DNA of 64,000 nucleotides from Leuconostocaceae bacterium ESL0958 (GTDB lineage: Bacteria > Bacillota > Bacilli > Lactobacillales > Lactobacillaceae): positions 1 through 64,000 of the forward strand of contig JAQTHT010000005.1 of the NCBI GenBank assembly GCA_029433265.1, written 5' to 3'. Positions 28,642 through 35,552 of this stretch are shown in pieces; position 1 is the first letter of the stretch, and every line of letters starts with the position of its first letter. The position numbers were made by a program, and so were the translations under genes. The notes under the pieces were generated by a model. That model worked only from the letters and a program-made list of their open reading frames with translations. It ran no database searches and was not told the origin of the DNA.

Positions 28642-28854
28642 GGGGGATAATGTGGGGACTATTAGCCGCCTTTCGTAGCGAAAGACCGTTATAACAGGCT
28701 TTTCTCCTTTTTATAAAGTTATCCACAGCTCCTGCTAATAACTCCCATTTTTGGGGATAACTGAGGGTAAGGCGTAAAAAAAGCCTAAAAATAGGGGGAT
28801 TACCTGTTCTCTTTGTGGATAAGTCCGTGGACAAGTGGGGGTAATGGGGGATAA
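28642..28854. promoter_or_regulatory. DnaA-box cluster upstream of rlmH
   Basis: Two perfect DnaA boxes are present: TTATCCACA at 28719-28727 and its complement TGTGGATAA at 28814-28822. Near-boxes in the second orientation lie at 28642-28650, 28752-28760 (TGGGGATAA), 28826-28834 (CGTGGACAA), 28836-28844 (TGGGGGTAA) and 28846-28854 (GGGGGATAA). The last four boxes start at 28814, 28826, 28836 and 28846, close to one helical turn apart. The rest of 28421-28891 holds an AT-rich stretch (28480-28520) and a possible hairpin ACGGTCT/AGACCGT spanning 28604-28689; no gene is seen. Confidence 0.65.
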
Positions 28855-28891
28855 GTAACCGCCTAGACCAAAAAGAAAGAAGAAATTTTAA

Positions 28892-29371
28892 ATGAAAATA
28901 AAAGTTTTAACGGTGGGAAAACTCAAAGAAAAGTATCTCAAAGAAGGTATCGCAGAATACCAGAAGCGGCTCAGTCGTTTTGCCAAGGTTGAGTTGGTCG
29001 AGGTGGCTGATGAAAAGACACCAGACGGCGCCTCGGACAAAGAAAAAGCCCTCATCATGGCCAAAGAGGGCGAGCGGCTACTGGCAAAAATTGGGGAACG
29101 GGACTATGTACTGGCGTTGGCAATTGAAGGCGAGGAGTTGGGCTCAGAGGACCTGGCCCAAGCGCTAGAACAGGCTAAGAATAAGGGCTATGGCACGTTG
29201 ACCTTTGTAATTGGCGGTTCCCTGGGCCTCATGCCGGCCATCAAAAAAAGAGCGAACTTGTTGCTCTCCTTTGGTCGGATGACCTTGCCCCATCAGTTGA
29301 TGCGTCTGGTACTCTTGGAACAAATTTATCGAACACAGATGATTGTGACCGGTTCCCCTTACCACAAATAA
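28892..29371 (+). CDS. rlmH: 23S rRNA (pseudouridine-1915-N3)-methyltransferase RlmH
   Basis: The 159-residue SPOUT methyltransferase (OrfX of staphylococci) has [43 protein letters not shown] and the C-terminal [21 protein letters not shown] ending SPYHK, essentially invariant in the family. It acts on assembled 70S ribosomes. Its upstream region is the DnaA-box cluster, so DnaA could affect its transcription. Confidence 0.96.
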   Translation: MKIKVLTVGKLKEKYLKEGIAEYQKRLSRFAKVELVEVADEKTPDGASDKEKALIMAKEGERLLAKIGERDYVLALAIEGEELGSEDLAQALEQAKNKGYGTLTFVIGGSLGLMPAIKKRANLLLSFGRMTLPHQLMRLVLLEQIYRTQMIVTGSPYHK

Positions 29372-29400
29372 AAAAGCGATTAGTGGGCTACTAATCGCTT
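29372..29400 (-). terminator. nnrE terminator
   Basis: AAGCGATTAGT and ACTAATCGCTT pair around GGGCT. The T-run is on the minus strand, so it terminates nnrE; it also lies directly behind rlmH. Confidence 0.85.
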
Positions 29401-30029
29401 GGTTGATTGGGGCTGAGGAAGCCACTGTCTTTGACGACCACCTGTCCGGCAATTTTGGGTCCCATCTCCTTCGTAGTCCCAATCTTTTGGTAGCCAAAGG
29501 AGACGGTGGTGCTGGCATTCAGCGCCGCGCCGAGAATTTGCCCGCTGTTCGGATCAATGCCGGTGGGCAAGTCCAAAGCCAGCACGGGCTTACCAATATG
29601 GTTGGCGGCCTTAATCATTTTTTGCAACCCTTCGGGCAGGGCATTGTTCAAGCCGGTGCCAAAAATTGCATCGATAATGAGACTGGCCTGATTAAAGTCG
29701 GATTTTTCTGACCGGGGGACGCCGACGGCTTCGGCGATGGCCAGCTGTTCTTTGACCGCCTCATTGGCCCGATGCACGTTGCCAACGAATTGAATGGTGA
29801 CGGGGACGCCCTGCTGGTGCAACAGGCGGGCCACAGCCAGGCCGTCGGCCCCGTTGCTACCCAGTCCAACGAGCACTAATACATTTTCTAAATGAAAAGA
29901 ACTGGCGCCAAGCACCTCTAACGTAGCCAAAGCGGCCCGTTCGGTCAGAACTGCTGGGGCGATGCCGACCGTTTCAATGGTATAATCGCTAATCGCCTGC
30001 ATTTCGGTTGTCGTCACAAGTTGTGTCAT
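29391..30029 (-). CDS. nnrE: NAD(P)H-hydrate epimerase
   Basis: The enzyme epimerises damaged R-NAD(P)HX so that the dehydratase can repair it. The 212-residue single-domain form has VLVGLGSNGADGLAVAR (YjeF_N signature), IIDAIFGTGLN and ALDLPTGIDPNSG. The dehydratase NnrD is not fused and not nearby. It is divergent from the gene at 30109; only 79 bp separate them, holding candidate minus-10 elements in both directions. Confidence 0.92.
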   Translation of the reverse strand: MTQLVTTTEMQAISDYTIETVGIAPAVLTERAALATLEVLGASSFHLENVLVLVGLGSNGADGLAVARLLHQQGVPVTIQFVGNVHRANEAVKEQLAIAEAVGVPRSEKSDFNQASLIIDAIFGTGLNNALPEGLQKMIKAANHIGKPVLALDLPTGIDPNSGQILGAALNASTTVSFGYQKIGTTKEMGPKIAGQVVVKDSGFLSPNQPSD

Positions 30030-30108
30030 GATTTCCGCCTTAGTATAATGATGATAGTTTATTATAGTACAGATTTGACCAAAATAATAATATGAAGGAA
30101 GAAGAACA

Positions 30109-30444
30109 ATGCTAGAACAAATGGAAGTTGCTGATGATTACCAAACGGTGAAGGACCAGGTGGCCATTTTAAATGCCCGCGGCGAAGAGGTCAGCGAAGA
30201 CGATGTGCTACGCCGGACGCTCAAAGCTGGCTTGGAAGAAATTTTAGATTACCGGCTCGGTGGGACCTACTACAAGGTACTCTGGAACGAAGCAGGGGGC
30301 TTGGACTTAGTGGATGTTTACGGCGAACGGGCAGGCCAAATTAACCCACTAGCGGGCCAGTCCCTGCAAGATGCTTTCCGAGCAGATGACCAAGGGGTCT
30401 GGGACCGCTTTAACGATGAACTCAAGCAACTTGTCAGCCGCTAA
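30109..30444 (+). CDS. Conserved small acidic protein, function unknown
   Basis: The 111-residue protein (EVADDYQTVKDQVAILNARG, VDVYGERAGQINPL) begins after AAGGAAGAAG. It has no signal peptide or membrane segment and is acidic and mostly helical. I do not recognise a domain. It is transcribed toward tRNA-Ser. Confidence 0.75.
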   Translation: MLEQMEVADDYQTVKDQVAILNARGEEVSEDDVLRRTLKAGLEEILDYRLGGTYYKVLWNEAGGLDLVDVYGERAGQINPLAGQSLQDAFRADDQGVWDRFNDELKQLVSR

Positions 30445-30487
30445 GCTTGCCGACCTGCAGATAATCTGGTATGATGTTATCTGTTAT

Positions 30488-30575
30488 GGAGAAGTACTCA
30501 AGTGGTTGAAGAGGCGCCCTTGCTAAGGGTGTAGACGTGTTAAAGCGTGCGAGGGTTCGAATCCCTTCTTCTCCA
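30488..30575 (+). tRNA. tRNA-Ser (anticodon GCT)
   Basis: Class II tRNA with acceptor GGAGAAG/CTTCTCC, anticodon loop CTTGCTAA giving GCT, a long variable arm, and T-loop GGTTCGAATCC. The discriminator is A rather than the G usual for tRNA-Ser, and CCA is not encoded. Its 3' end abuts the sequence shared with tRNA-Leu and a decayed integrase, so it is the probable attachment site of the adjacent element. Confidence 0.93.
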
Positions 30576-30662
30576 TATTGGCCCATTTACTGCAAATCGC
30601 GGTAGATGGGCTTTTTTATTTTAAAATCGCTGTAACCATTGGTATGAGTGGGTTTATAAGCA
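30575..30662 (+). repeat. tRNA 3'-flank repeat, copy 1, with terminator
   Basis: Starting at the discriminator base, about 85 bp are closely similar to the flank of tRNA-Leu at 60092. It begins ATATTGGCCCATTTACTG, contains the terminator stem CCCATTTAC/GTAGATGGG (30582-30610) with a T-run, and ends near GGTATGAGTG. The match suggests a common mobile-element end. Confidence 0.8.
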
Positions 30663-30725
30663 TTTGTTTGGGTCATGTTTGGCATAAGTTGAGACATGTT
30701 AAAACATGATTTTTTTAGCTTAGTG

Positions 30726-30850
30726 CTACAAATTATCAAGCAAATAAAGCGTCTTTTCTTTTTCTTTTGACAGTTTTTCATTCATTAAATGGGCATAGAC
30801 ACTGAGTGTGATATTGGCTTGTTCTAATTGTTTGTCTGAATATGGAAAGA
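30726..30850 (-). pseudogene. C-terminal remnant of a tyrosine integrase
   Basis: On the minus strand about 40 codons read QLEQANITLSVYAHLMNEKL...LYLLDNL and stop at 30726. This is the end of a phage integrase, with the catalytic tyrosine in SVYAHL; the LGHANITTT part is shortened. Everything N-terminal is gone, and the MuF gene begins on the opposite strand just beyond, so a deletion joined the two. Confidence 0.75.
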
Positions 30851-30872
30851 AAGGCTTGAAAAATGGGAAAAG

Positions 30873-31952
30873 ATGGCTAATAACAGTCACTATCCCGAAC
30901 TGTTCAAAGAGTACATGGATATTGAGTATGCTAAGTCGCAAGTTAGTCGTATGCGGGCCCTGGTTATTCAAACAAAGTTGATGATGGCTGACTTTGCTGA
31001 ACAGGAAACACCTAAGTTCCAGGATAGTTTAGAGAGTTCATATGAGAATAACTACTACAAATCCACCTATGATATTCAGGACGGACTAGGGACCTATCAG
31101 GCAAACTTCCAGCAAGTTAGCAAGGCTGATTTAAAAGCGGTTGCCAATCAAAACTGGCGGGGAAGCAACTTCTCTAAGCGGCTTTGGGGAAACATGGTCG
31201 AAGAGATACCCGGGGCCCTGGAAAAGGTATTGGCTAAGGGTGTAACGCTTGGTTATGATGCAAACCGAATGACCCGGGAAGCAAAACAAGTTCTTAAGAA
31301 TGCTAAGGACTACAATGTTCACCGCTTAATTCTGACCGAGAAGCGCCATATCGCCGAAACGGCCACGATGGACTCCTACCATGAGCAAGACGTTGAGCAA
31401 TACCGTTACTTAGCAACCTTAGAAAGTAGGACTTGTTCGATTTGCGGCGGCCTAGATCATAAGATATTCAAAACGAGTGAGATAGAACGTGGTATGAATT
31501 ATCCTTTAATCCATCCACATTGTCGCTGCACTACAACGCCCTACTTTGCTGGTATGGATGAGTTCACATCCGGTAAGCGCTGGTCAAAGAACCCTGTCAC
31601 TGGTGAGAAAGAACTAGTGGATAGGATGAGTTTTGATGATTGGTATTATTGGGTCCGTAGAAAGGAAAGCGATAAACTAATTGGTAAAGTTGGTCACGAT
31701 GAAATAAAAATTGAAGCTGTTTCGCTTCATGCTGTTAATCGTATGATTGATCGTGGTGTCACGAACTCTGATATAATTAGTACATTAGAGAAACCATATA
31801 AGGTTAACGAAGTTAAAATAGATGATTCTGGTAGGCCTTCGATGCGGTTCGTTGGTAAACAATGTGAGTTCGCAATAAATCCAGAAACAGGTAATTTACT
31901 TTCTGTTAACCCAATAAATCATAAAGTTAAGAGACAATATGGAGATCAATAA
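30873..31952 (+). CDS. Orphan MuF-type phage minor head protein with C-terminal toxin-like domain
   Basis: The 359-residue protein matches phage SPP1-gp7/Mu-F minor head proteins: YAKSQVSRMRALVIQTK, the central helical part, LILTEKRHIAETATM, then YLATLESRTCSICGGLDHKIFK and HPHCRCTTTPYF (about residues 180-230), and SFDDWYYWV. The first hundred or so residues of typical members are missing. After residue 265 a separate, AT-richer domain follows: SLHAVNRMIDRGVTNSDII, RPSMRFVGKQCEFAINPETG, SVNP. Its H, R and RxxxG pattern resembles the small RNase-like toxin tips found on MuF proteins of temperate phages. No other head gene is present. The next gene is placed like an immunity gene. Confidence 0.78.
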   Translation: MANNSHYPELFKEYMDIEYAKSQVSRMRALVIQTKLMMADFAEQETPKFQDSLESSYENNYYKSTYDIQDGLGTYQANFQQVSKADLKAVANQNWRGSNFSKRLWGNMVEEIPGALEKVLAKGVTLGYDANRMTREAKQVLKNAKDYNVHRLILTEKRHIAETATMDSYHEQDVEQYRYLATLESRTCSICGGLDHKIFKTSEIERGMNYPLIHPHCRCTTTPYFAGMDEFTSGKRWSKNPVTGEKELVDRMSFDDWYYWVRRKESDKLIGKVGHDEIKIEAVSLHAVNRMIDRGVTNSDIISTLEKPYKVNEVKIDDSGRPSMRFVGKQCEFAINPETGNLLSVNPINHKVKRQYGDQ

Positions 31953-31953
31953 T

Positions 31954-32160
31954 ATGGATAAATTAAGTCACTATTTAACTAAACAAGATTATGATTTTGT
32001 CTCTAAGTATGAAAAGTTGCCCGCTTTTGATGATGATTTGACTGATGAACAATTCGTTGGTGCGGTAACAAGCATTTATGATTTAGAGGTCTATTACGTT
32101 AACAGCAATGAAAAATTAGCTAACAAATTTGCCCATATTGCTGACAAAGCAAATAACTAA
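31954..32160 (+). CDS. Probable immunity protein for the MuF toxin
   Basis: A 68-residue acidic protein (MDKLSHYLTKQDYDFVSKYE start, DDDLTDEQFVGAVTSIYDLE). GGAG at 31941-31944, inside the toxin-gene end, is 9 nt from the ATG at 31954, one base after the MuF stop, so the two are translationally linked; an ATG at 31939 is possible but lacks a site. Size, acidity and position fit an immunity protein. There is no sequence family I can name. Confidence 0.55.
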   Translation: MDKLSHYLTKQDYDFVSKYEKLPAFDDDLTDEQFVGAVTSIYDLEVYYVNSNEKLANKFAHIADKANN

Positions 32161-32188
32161 AGCAATCACTTAAGTGTGGTTGCTTTTT
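32161..32188 (+). terminator. Terminator of the MuF-immunity pair
   Basis: AGCAATCAC pairs imperfectly with GTGTGGTTGCT around TTAA, followed by six T. The remaining 32189-32334 shows no gene. Confidence 0.8.
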
Positions 32189-32334
32189 TATACATATTTT
32201 CGCCCTGAGCAAGGCGTAAAAAGGCTTATTTTTTCTACCAGAAGTCAAGCCCATCAAGCGCTTTGGCTTCTTTTATTTTTTATGGCTCTGATTAGCAAAA
32301 GCAGCCATCTTGACTGGTGTCACTTTGCCATAAT

Positions 32335-32361
32335 AAAAAGCCCACTGATTTCAGTAGGCGA
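32335..32361 (-). terminator. Methyltransferase terminator
   Basis: On the minus strand GCCTACTGA pairs with TCAGTGGGC, followed by five T, just beyond the stop of the gene at 32372. Confidence 0.8.
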
Positions 32362-32371
32362 AGGATATGAT

Positions 32372-33106
32372 TTATGAATGGCTCCTTTTGGCAATAATGG
32401 CATAGGTGGGCATCCAGGGCCCGGTCCACCAGCCAGAGAAGCCATAAGTTTTGGCCTCGATGATGACCAAACCCATGCTGGTTAATGCGTCTAGGTATTC
32501 TTTCTTGTGATGCCCAGTGTCAACGATGATTAAGGAACCGTTGTCAGCGAGTACACGTACGGCCTCCTCGAGCGCAACTAATCTAGCGGCCGGTTGCTTG
32601 ATGTTGTGGAACGCTAGGCTGGAGACGACAAAGTCATATTTTTTATTTTCGAAAGGTAAATTGACCATATCGGCAGTTTGCACATCAGCAATATGACTTA
32701 ACTGCTGTTGTGCAATTATCTGTTGCGTATTTTCCAGGCTATTGTCAGATTGGTCCGCATTACGCCATACGTCAATCCCGGTTGCGTGGCCGTTATCCGA
32801 TAGGCGCTTGGCAAAGCGGAGCAAGACCATGCCATGGCCAGTGCCTAAATCGAGCACCTTTGCGCTGGGGTTAATCGTTATTTTTGATAGCAGGTTATCC
32901 CATATTTTATATTTTCCTCGGAGGGACGTGTGGATAAAAATAGCACCTGCAGCAACCATGATAAGGCCGTATAGAATCGACCATATATAATCACTGTAGT
33001 CTTTGTGAAAGACAGTGCTTACAACAATAGAAAGCACACCCGCTAGAATGTAGAAAAATGGGACGGCGGGAGCATCGAGTCCTTTTTTCTTCAGTTGTTT
33101 GATCAT
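32372..33106 (-). CDS. Membrane-anchored class I SAM-dependent methyltransferase
   Basis: The 244-residue protein has two N-terminal membrane segments (about residues 17-32 and 42-60) followed by a Rossmann methyltransferase domain: VLDLGTGHGMVLLRFAKRL (motif I), TGIDVW (motif II), ADMVNLPFENKKYDFVVSSLAFHNI (motif IV region). The substrate is unknown. Homologues with this layout are annotated only as methyltransferases. It sits in the AT-richer island after tRNA-Ser. Confidence 0.82.
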   Translation of the reverse strand: MIKQLKKKGLDAPAVPFFYILAGVLSIVVSTVFHKDYSDYIWSILYGLIMVAAGAIFIHTSLRGKYKIWDNLLSKITINPSAKVLDLGTGHGMVLLRFAKRLSDNGHATGIDVWRNADQSDNSLENTQQIIAQQQLSHIADVQTADMVNLPFENKKYDFVVSSLAFHNIKQPAARLVALEEAVRVLADNGSLIIVDTGHHKKEYLDALTSMGLVIIEAKTYGFSGWWTGPWMPTYAIIAKRSHS

Positions 33107-33172
33107 ATTTTCTGCTTTCTTTAGGGTCGGAGGGGGAAGTATATGCTAGCCGAGGTCGTGACTGTGGATAGT

Positions 33173-33581
33173 TTAGTTCTGATAGTTCTCCTCCGTGGCT
33201 TTGATAGCCTGATTGATATCGGAGACAATCTTTTGACTAGGATTAAAGGCGGTGTATTCTTTCATGACTTTAACCTTGGCCGTCATCATGGATATTGGCT
33301 ATCCATCGAGCACTTTCGTTTTGAACTGTTGCAATTTTTGCACTAGTTGCGCTTTCAATCAGTTCTTTGCTTTCGTAGACTTTTTTAAGGTGTCGACTAA
33401 TGCCGGTTTTATCAACGTCAAACAAGTCAGTCAGCGCCCTTTGTGTGGCCCATACTGTTTCATCACGGGCTACGACATCAATGTGTTGACTGTCTCGATC
33501 GGCCTTATCAATCAAAAATTGTAGCGCTGTATTTGGCATGATTGATCTTTTGTCGTGTGATAGTCTGGATGGCTTGCTCAT
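33173..33581 (-). pseudogene. Broken RhuM-family gene
   Basis: The 5' part (33270-33581) encodes about 90 residues of a RhuM-type protein: DETVWATQRALTDLFDVDKTGISRHLKKVYE, then SATSAKIATVQNE. After a frame change, the 3' end (33173-33283) encodes a RhuM-like C-terminus KVMKEYTAFNPSQKIVSDINQAIK in another frame. The middle, more than half of the usual 330 residues, is deleted. RhuM genes are common cargo of islands; the function is unclear. Confidence 0.65.
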
Positions 33582-33621
33582 AGGGGGCTTCTGTAGCTAT
33601 GTACGACCAAAAGGCCTGTTA

Positions 33622-33891
33622 TCACTGTGAGTATTTTCCATTGATGAAAGTTAATGTTTCAGTATCTGAGTAAGTACCGTAAGCCTTTACTACAGCAATG
33701 ATGAAATCAACGAGGGGCCAGATGCCCAACGTAATCCATGAGCCAACCAGCAACTTGAAAATACCTAATCCAATTTGTCCTCGTAAGAAGCGGTCGATTC
33801 CAAGGTATCCTACTAGGAATGAAGCAATCCAAACAAAGATATGTTTGTTCACTTTGCTTACTTTTACATTCCCTTTAATCGTTACTTCCAT
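33622..33891 (-). CDS. TM2-domain membrane protein
   Basis: The 89-residue protein has the TM2 signature: two hydrophobic helices with GYLGIDRFLRGQIGLGIFKLL between them and GIWPLVDFIIAVV. AAGGGAT precedes the ATG. Such proteins are small integral membrane proteins of unknown role. It shares a 30-bp leader sequence with the next gene upstream. Confidence 0.82.
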   Translation of the reverse strand: MEVTIKGNVKVSKVNKHIFVWIASFLVGYLGIDRFLRGQIGLGIFKLLVGSWITLGIWPLVDFIIAVVKAYGTYSDTETLTFINGKYSQ

Positions 33892-33903
33892 TATTTTATC
33901 CCT

Positions 33904-33933
33904 TCTCAGCTTTTAACGTGGTTCCGTACTGCA
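33904..33933 (-). repeat. Duplicated leader, copy 1
   Basis: Thirty bases, written on the plus strand as TCTCAGCTTTTAACGTGG then TTCCGTACTGCA, end 13 nt before the ATG of the TM2 gene. The copy at 34476 differs at one base. Its conservation covers the 5' untranslated region, including the bases before the Shine-Dalgarno site. Confidence 0.85.
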
Positions 33934-33963
33934 CGTAATATGTATGCCCAAATAGGGCGATTG

Positions 33964-34461
33964 TTATTGGGTAAACTCAGAATAATATTTCGGATCAAGC
34001 ATCACTTTGTCATCCAGCGAACCATCATCCTTCAGATTTTTAAATTTAGCTTTGCCAGTATCTCCACGATAGGAAGTATAGATGACATTAAAGGCATAGT
34101 TAGCAACTTCTTTTTGAGTCAGTCCCTCAGCCTTTAATTGATTTTGGCTAATGGTAACGTATAAGTCTCCAGAAGATTCTTTAAACCCACTAATACAAGT
34201 CGTCATTAGCTGATCGCGGCTGCCGTCATATTGTTGACCAGACTTTTCAAAATCAGCTCTTGCCTCATTTGGATATGAATTTTTAAGCCAATTAGTTAAT
34301 TCGCTTGCTGTTTCTTTTTGTACTTTTGTCGTTTTAGATTCTGTTTTTTTACTAGAATCACTTCCATCAAATAGACTTCCTAAACCAACAAGTACAAGAA
34401 GGGCAAAGGAACAAGCTAGAACAATTTTTCCTGCCTTGCTAGGTTTCTTTGTATTACTCAT
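33964..34461 (-). CDS. Membrane-anchored extracytoplasmic protein, unknown
   Basis: The 165-residue protein has a short basic start, one membrane segment (residues about 12-31), a Ser/Lys/Thr linker and an outer domain (ELTNWLKNSYPNEARADFEK, LYVTISQNQLKAEGLTQKEVANYAFNVIYTSY). The sequence is AT-rich. I do not recognise the domain. It begins after the second copy of the repeated leader, with GAGGAGAGAAG as ribosome site. Confidence 0.72.
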   Translation of the reverse strand: MSNTKKPSKAGKIVLACSFALLVLVGLGSLFDGSDSSKKTESKTTKVQKETASELTNWLKNSYPNEARADFEKSGQQYDGSRDQLMTTCISGFKESSGDLYVTISQNQLKAEGLTQKEVANYAFNVIYTSYRGDTGKAKFKNLKDDGSLDDKVMLDPKYYSEFTQ

Positions 34462-34475
34462 TTATACTTCTCTCC

Positions 34476-34505
34476 TCTCAGCTTTTAACGTGGTTCCGTG
34501 CTGCA
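34476..34505 (-). repeat. Duplicated leader, copy 2
   Basis: This copy matches 29 of 30 bases of the repeat at 33904-33933 and ends 14 nt before the ATG of the gene at 34461. Confidence 0.85.
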
Positions 34506-34591
34506 TATAGATGTAAATCGTAAATTGTTTCAATCAAAATGTTACAGGGACTGATTGTTCAGTCATAGCTGGCAAGCCAGGGCTGCCCACC

Positions 34592-35320
34592 TCAACCTTG
34601 TTTGCGATACCAATACCAGGTGCCGTACAGAGCGTTGATCAGCATGACAATTTGCAAAATCAACATGGATAGGGCGTAGGAGCCGGATAGCACCAAAAGG
34701 TTTTGGCTCCAAACAATGACTTGAATGACGTCGACGGCTAGCCAGGCAAACCATTGGGAACGGTAGCCGTAGGTCATCAGTAACTGGCCAATGATGTTCA
34801 GCGGTAAGACGGCTGAGTCTAGGTAGACTTGCAGACCGTTGAGCTGCTTGGATATGGCCAGCACGGTGAGGTAAATCACGAGCGTGGCCAGGACCGTGAG
34901 GGCAGCCAATTGTTTCGGCATGGCCTTGGCTGTGAGCTCACCCTTTTCTTCATTCCGGTTTTTGGACCAGAAATAAATGCCGAAAAATTGCATAATGAAG
35001 GCGAATCCCTGGGCAAAGACATCACCGAATGTTCTTGAGTGATAAGCTACCACCATCCAAGTGGCCGTGCAGAGGAGTCCCCAGAAAAAATTAGACTGTT
35101 TGCCCTGATCGACTAGCGCTAAATTAATGACTGCAGCTAGTCCGGTCCATAGTGTTAGCCAGGCGAGCTGGGAACGGTCGGCCGATAGCAGGAAGGTGCC
35201 AATCTGTGTGACCATCATGGCCAATAGTAGCCATTTGGTTGCTTGCCGCAAGCTGAGTAAGTCTGACACGATGGCCTTGGGGCCGAACGTGAGCTGCCAA
35301 CGATTGCTGTTGTGATTCAT
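34592..35320 (-). CDS. pnuC: PnuC nicotinamide riboside transporter
   Basis: The 242-residue protein has seven hydrophobic segments and the PnuC landmarks GFAFIMQFFGIYFWSKN and WLAVDVIQVIVW. PnuC imports nicotinamide riboside by facilitated diffusion for NAD synthesis. It is monocistronic. Its leader can form a compact pseudoknot just before the ribosome binding site, as in known NAD-sensing leaders of pnuC genes. Confidence 0.88.
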   Translation of the reverse strand: MNHNSNRWQLTFGPKAIVSDLLSLRQATKWLLLAMMVTQIGTFLLSADRSQLAWLTLWTGLAAVINLALVDQGKQSNFFWGLLCTATWMVVAYHSRTFGDVFAQGFAFIMQFFGIYFWSKNRNEEKGELTAKAMPKQLAALTVLATLVIYLTVLAISKQLNGLQVYLDSAVLPLNIIGQLLMTYGYRSQWFAWLAVDVIQVIVWSQNLLVLSGSYALSMLILQIVMLINALYGTWYWYRKQG

Positions 35321-35327
35321 TTGTATT

Positions 35328-35380
35328 CTCCTATTGTTTTTTAGGTGCCGTCATCGGAAGCAACGCACCGGGTAGTTGGA
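35328..35380 (-). promoter_or_regulatory. Candidate NAD+-II-type riboswitch in the pnuC leader
   Basis: On the minus strand CAAC (35378-35375) pairs with GTTG (35364-35361), and GGTGC (35369-35365) between them pairs with GCACC (35348-35344), an H-type pseudoknot. AGGAG lies 11 nt further on and the pnuC ATG 7 nt after that. The CAAC...CCCG...GTTG order resembles the published pnuC (NAD+-II) motif; I cannot check the full consensus. Confidence 0.5.
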
Positions 35381-35552
35381 ATTGTTTACCACGATTGATA
35401 AACAAGTAACATTATAGCAAAGAAATCCAGGGCACCAAAGTCAGGGTCAGACCAGCTACTGCTACCCGGGCTTTTGCTGCAGGCCACAAGAGATTGTGCT
35501 AAAATCAAGCAACTATATCAGGTCCGCCAGTTGGGGTCGTTAAGGAGCAAAC

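Noticed and set aside
28560-28720. Structured stretch before rlmH considered as 6S RNA, a T-box or a c-di-AMP riboswitch
   Set aside because: None of the conserved cores of these RNAs could be found; only a long-range stem is visible.
28421-28891. Region considered as the chromosomal origin
   Set aside because: DnaA boxes are clear, but dnaA/dnaN are absent and flanking genes do not diverge, so I report a DnaA-box cluster instead.
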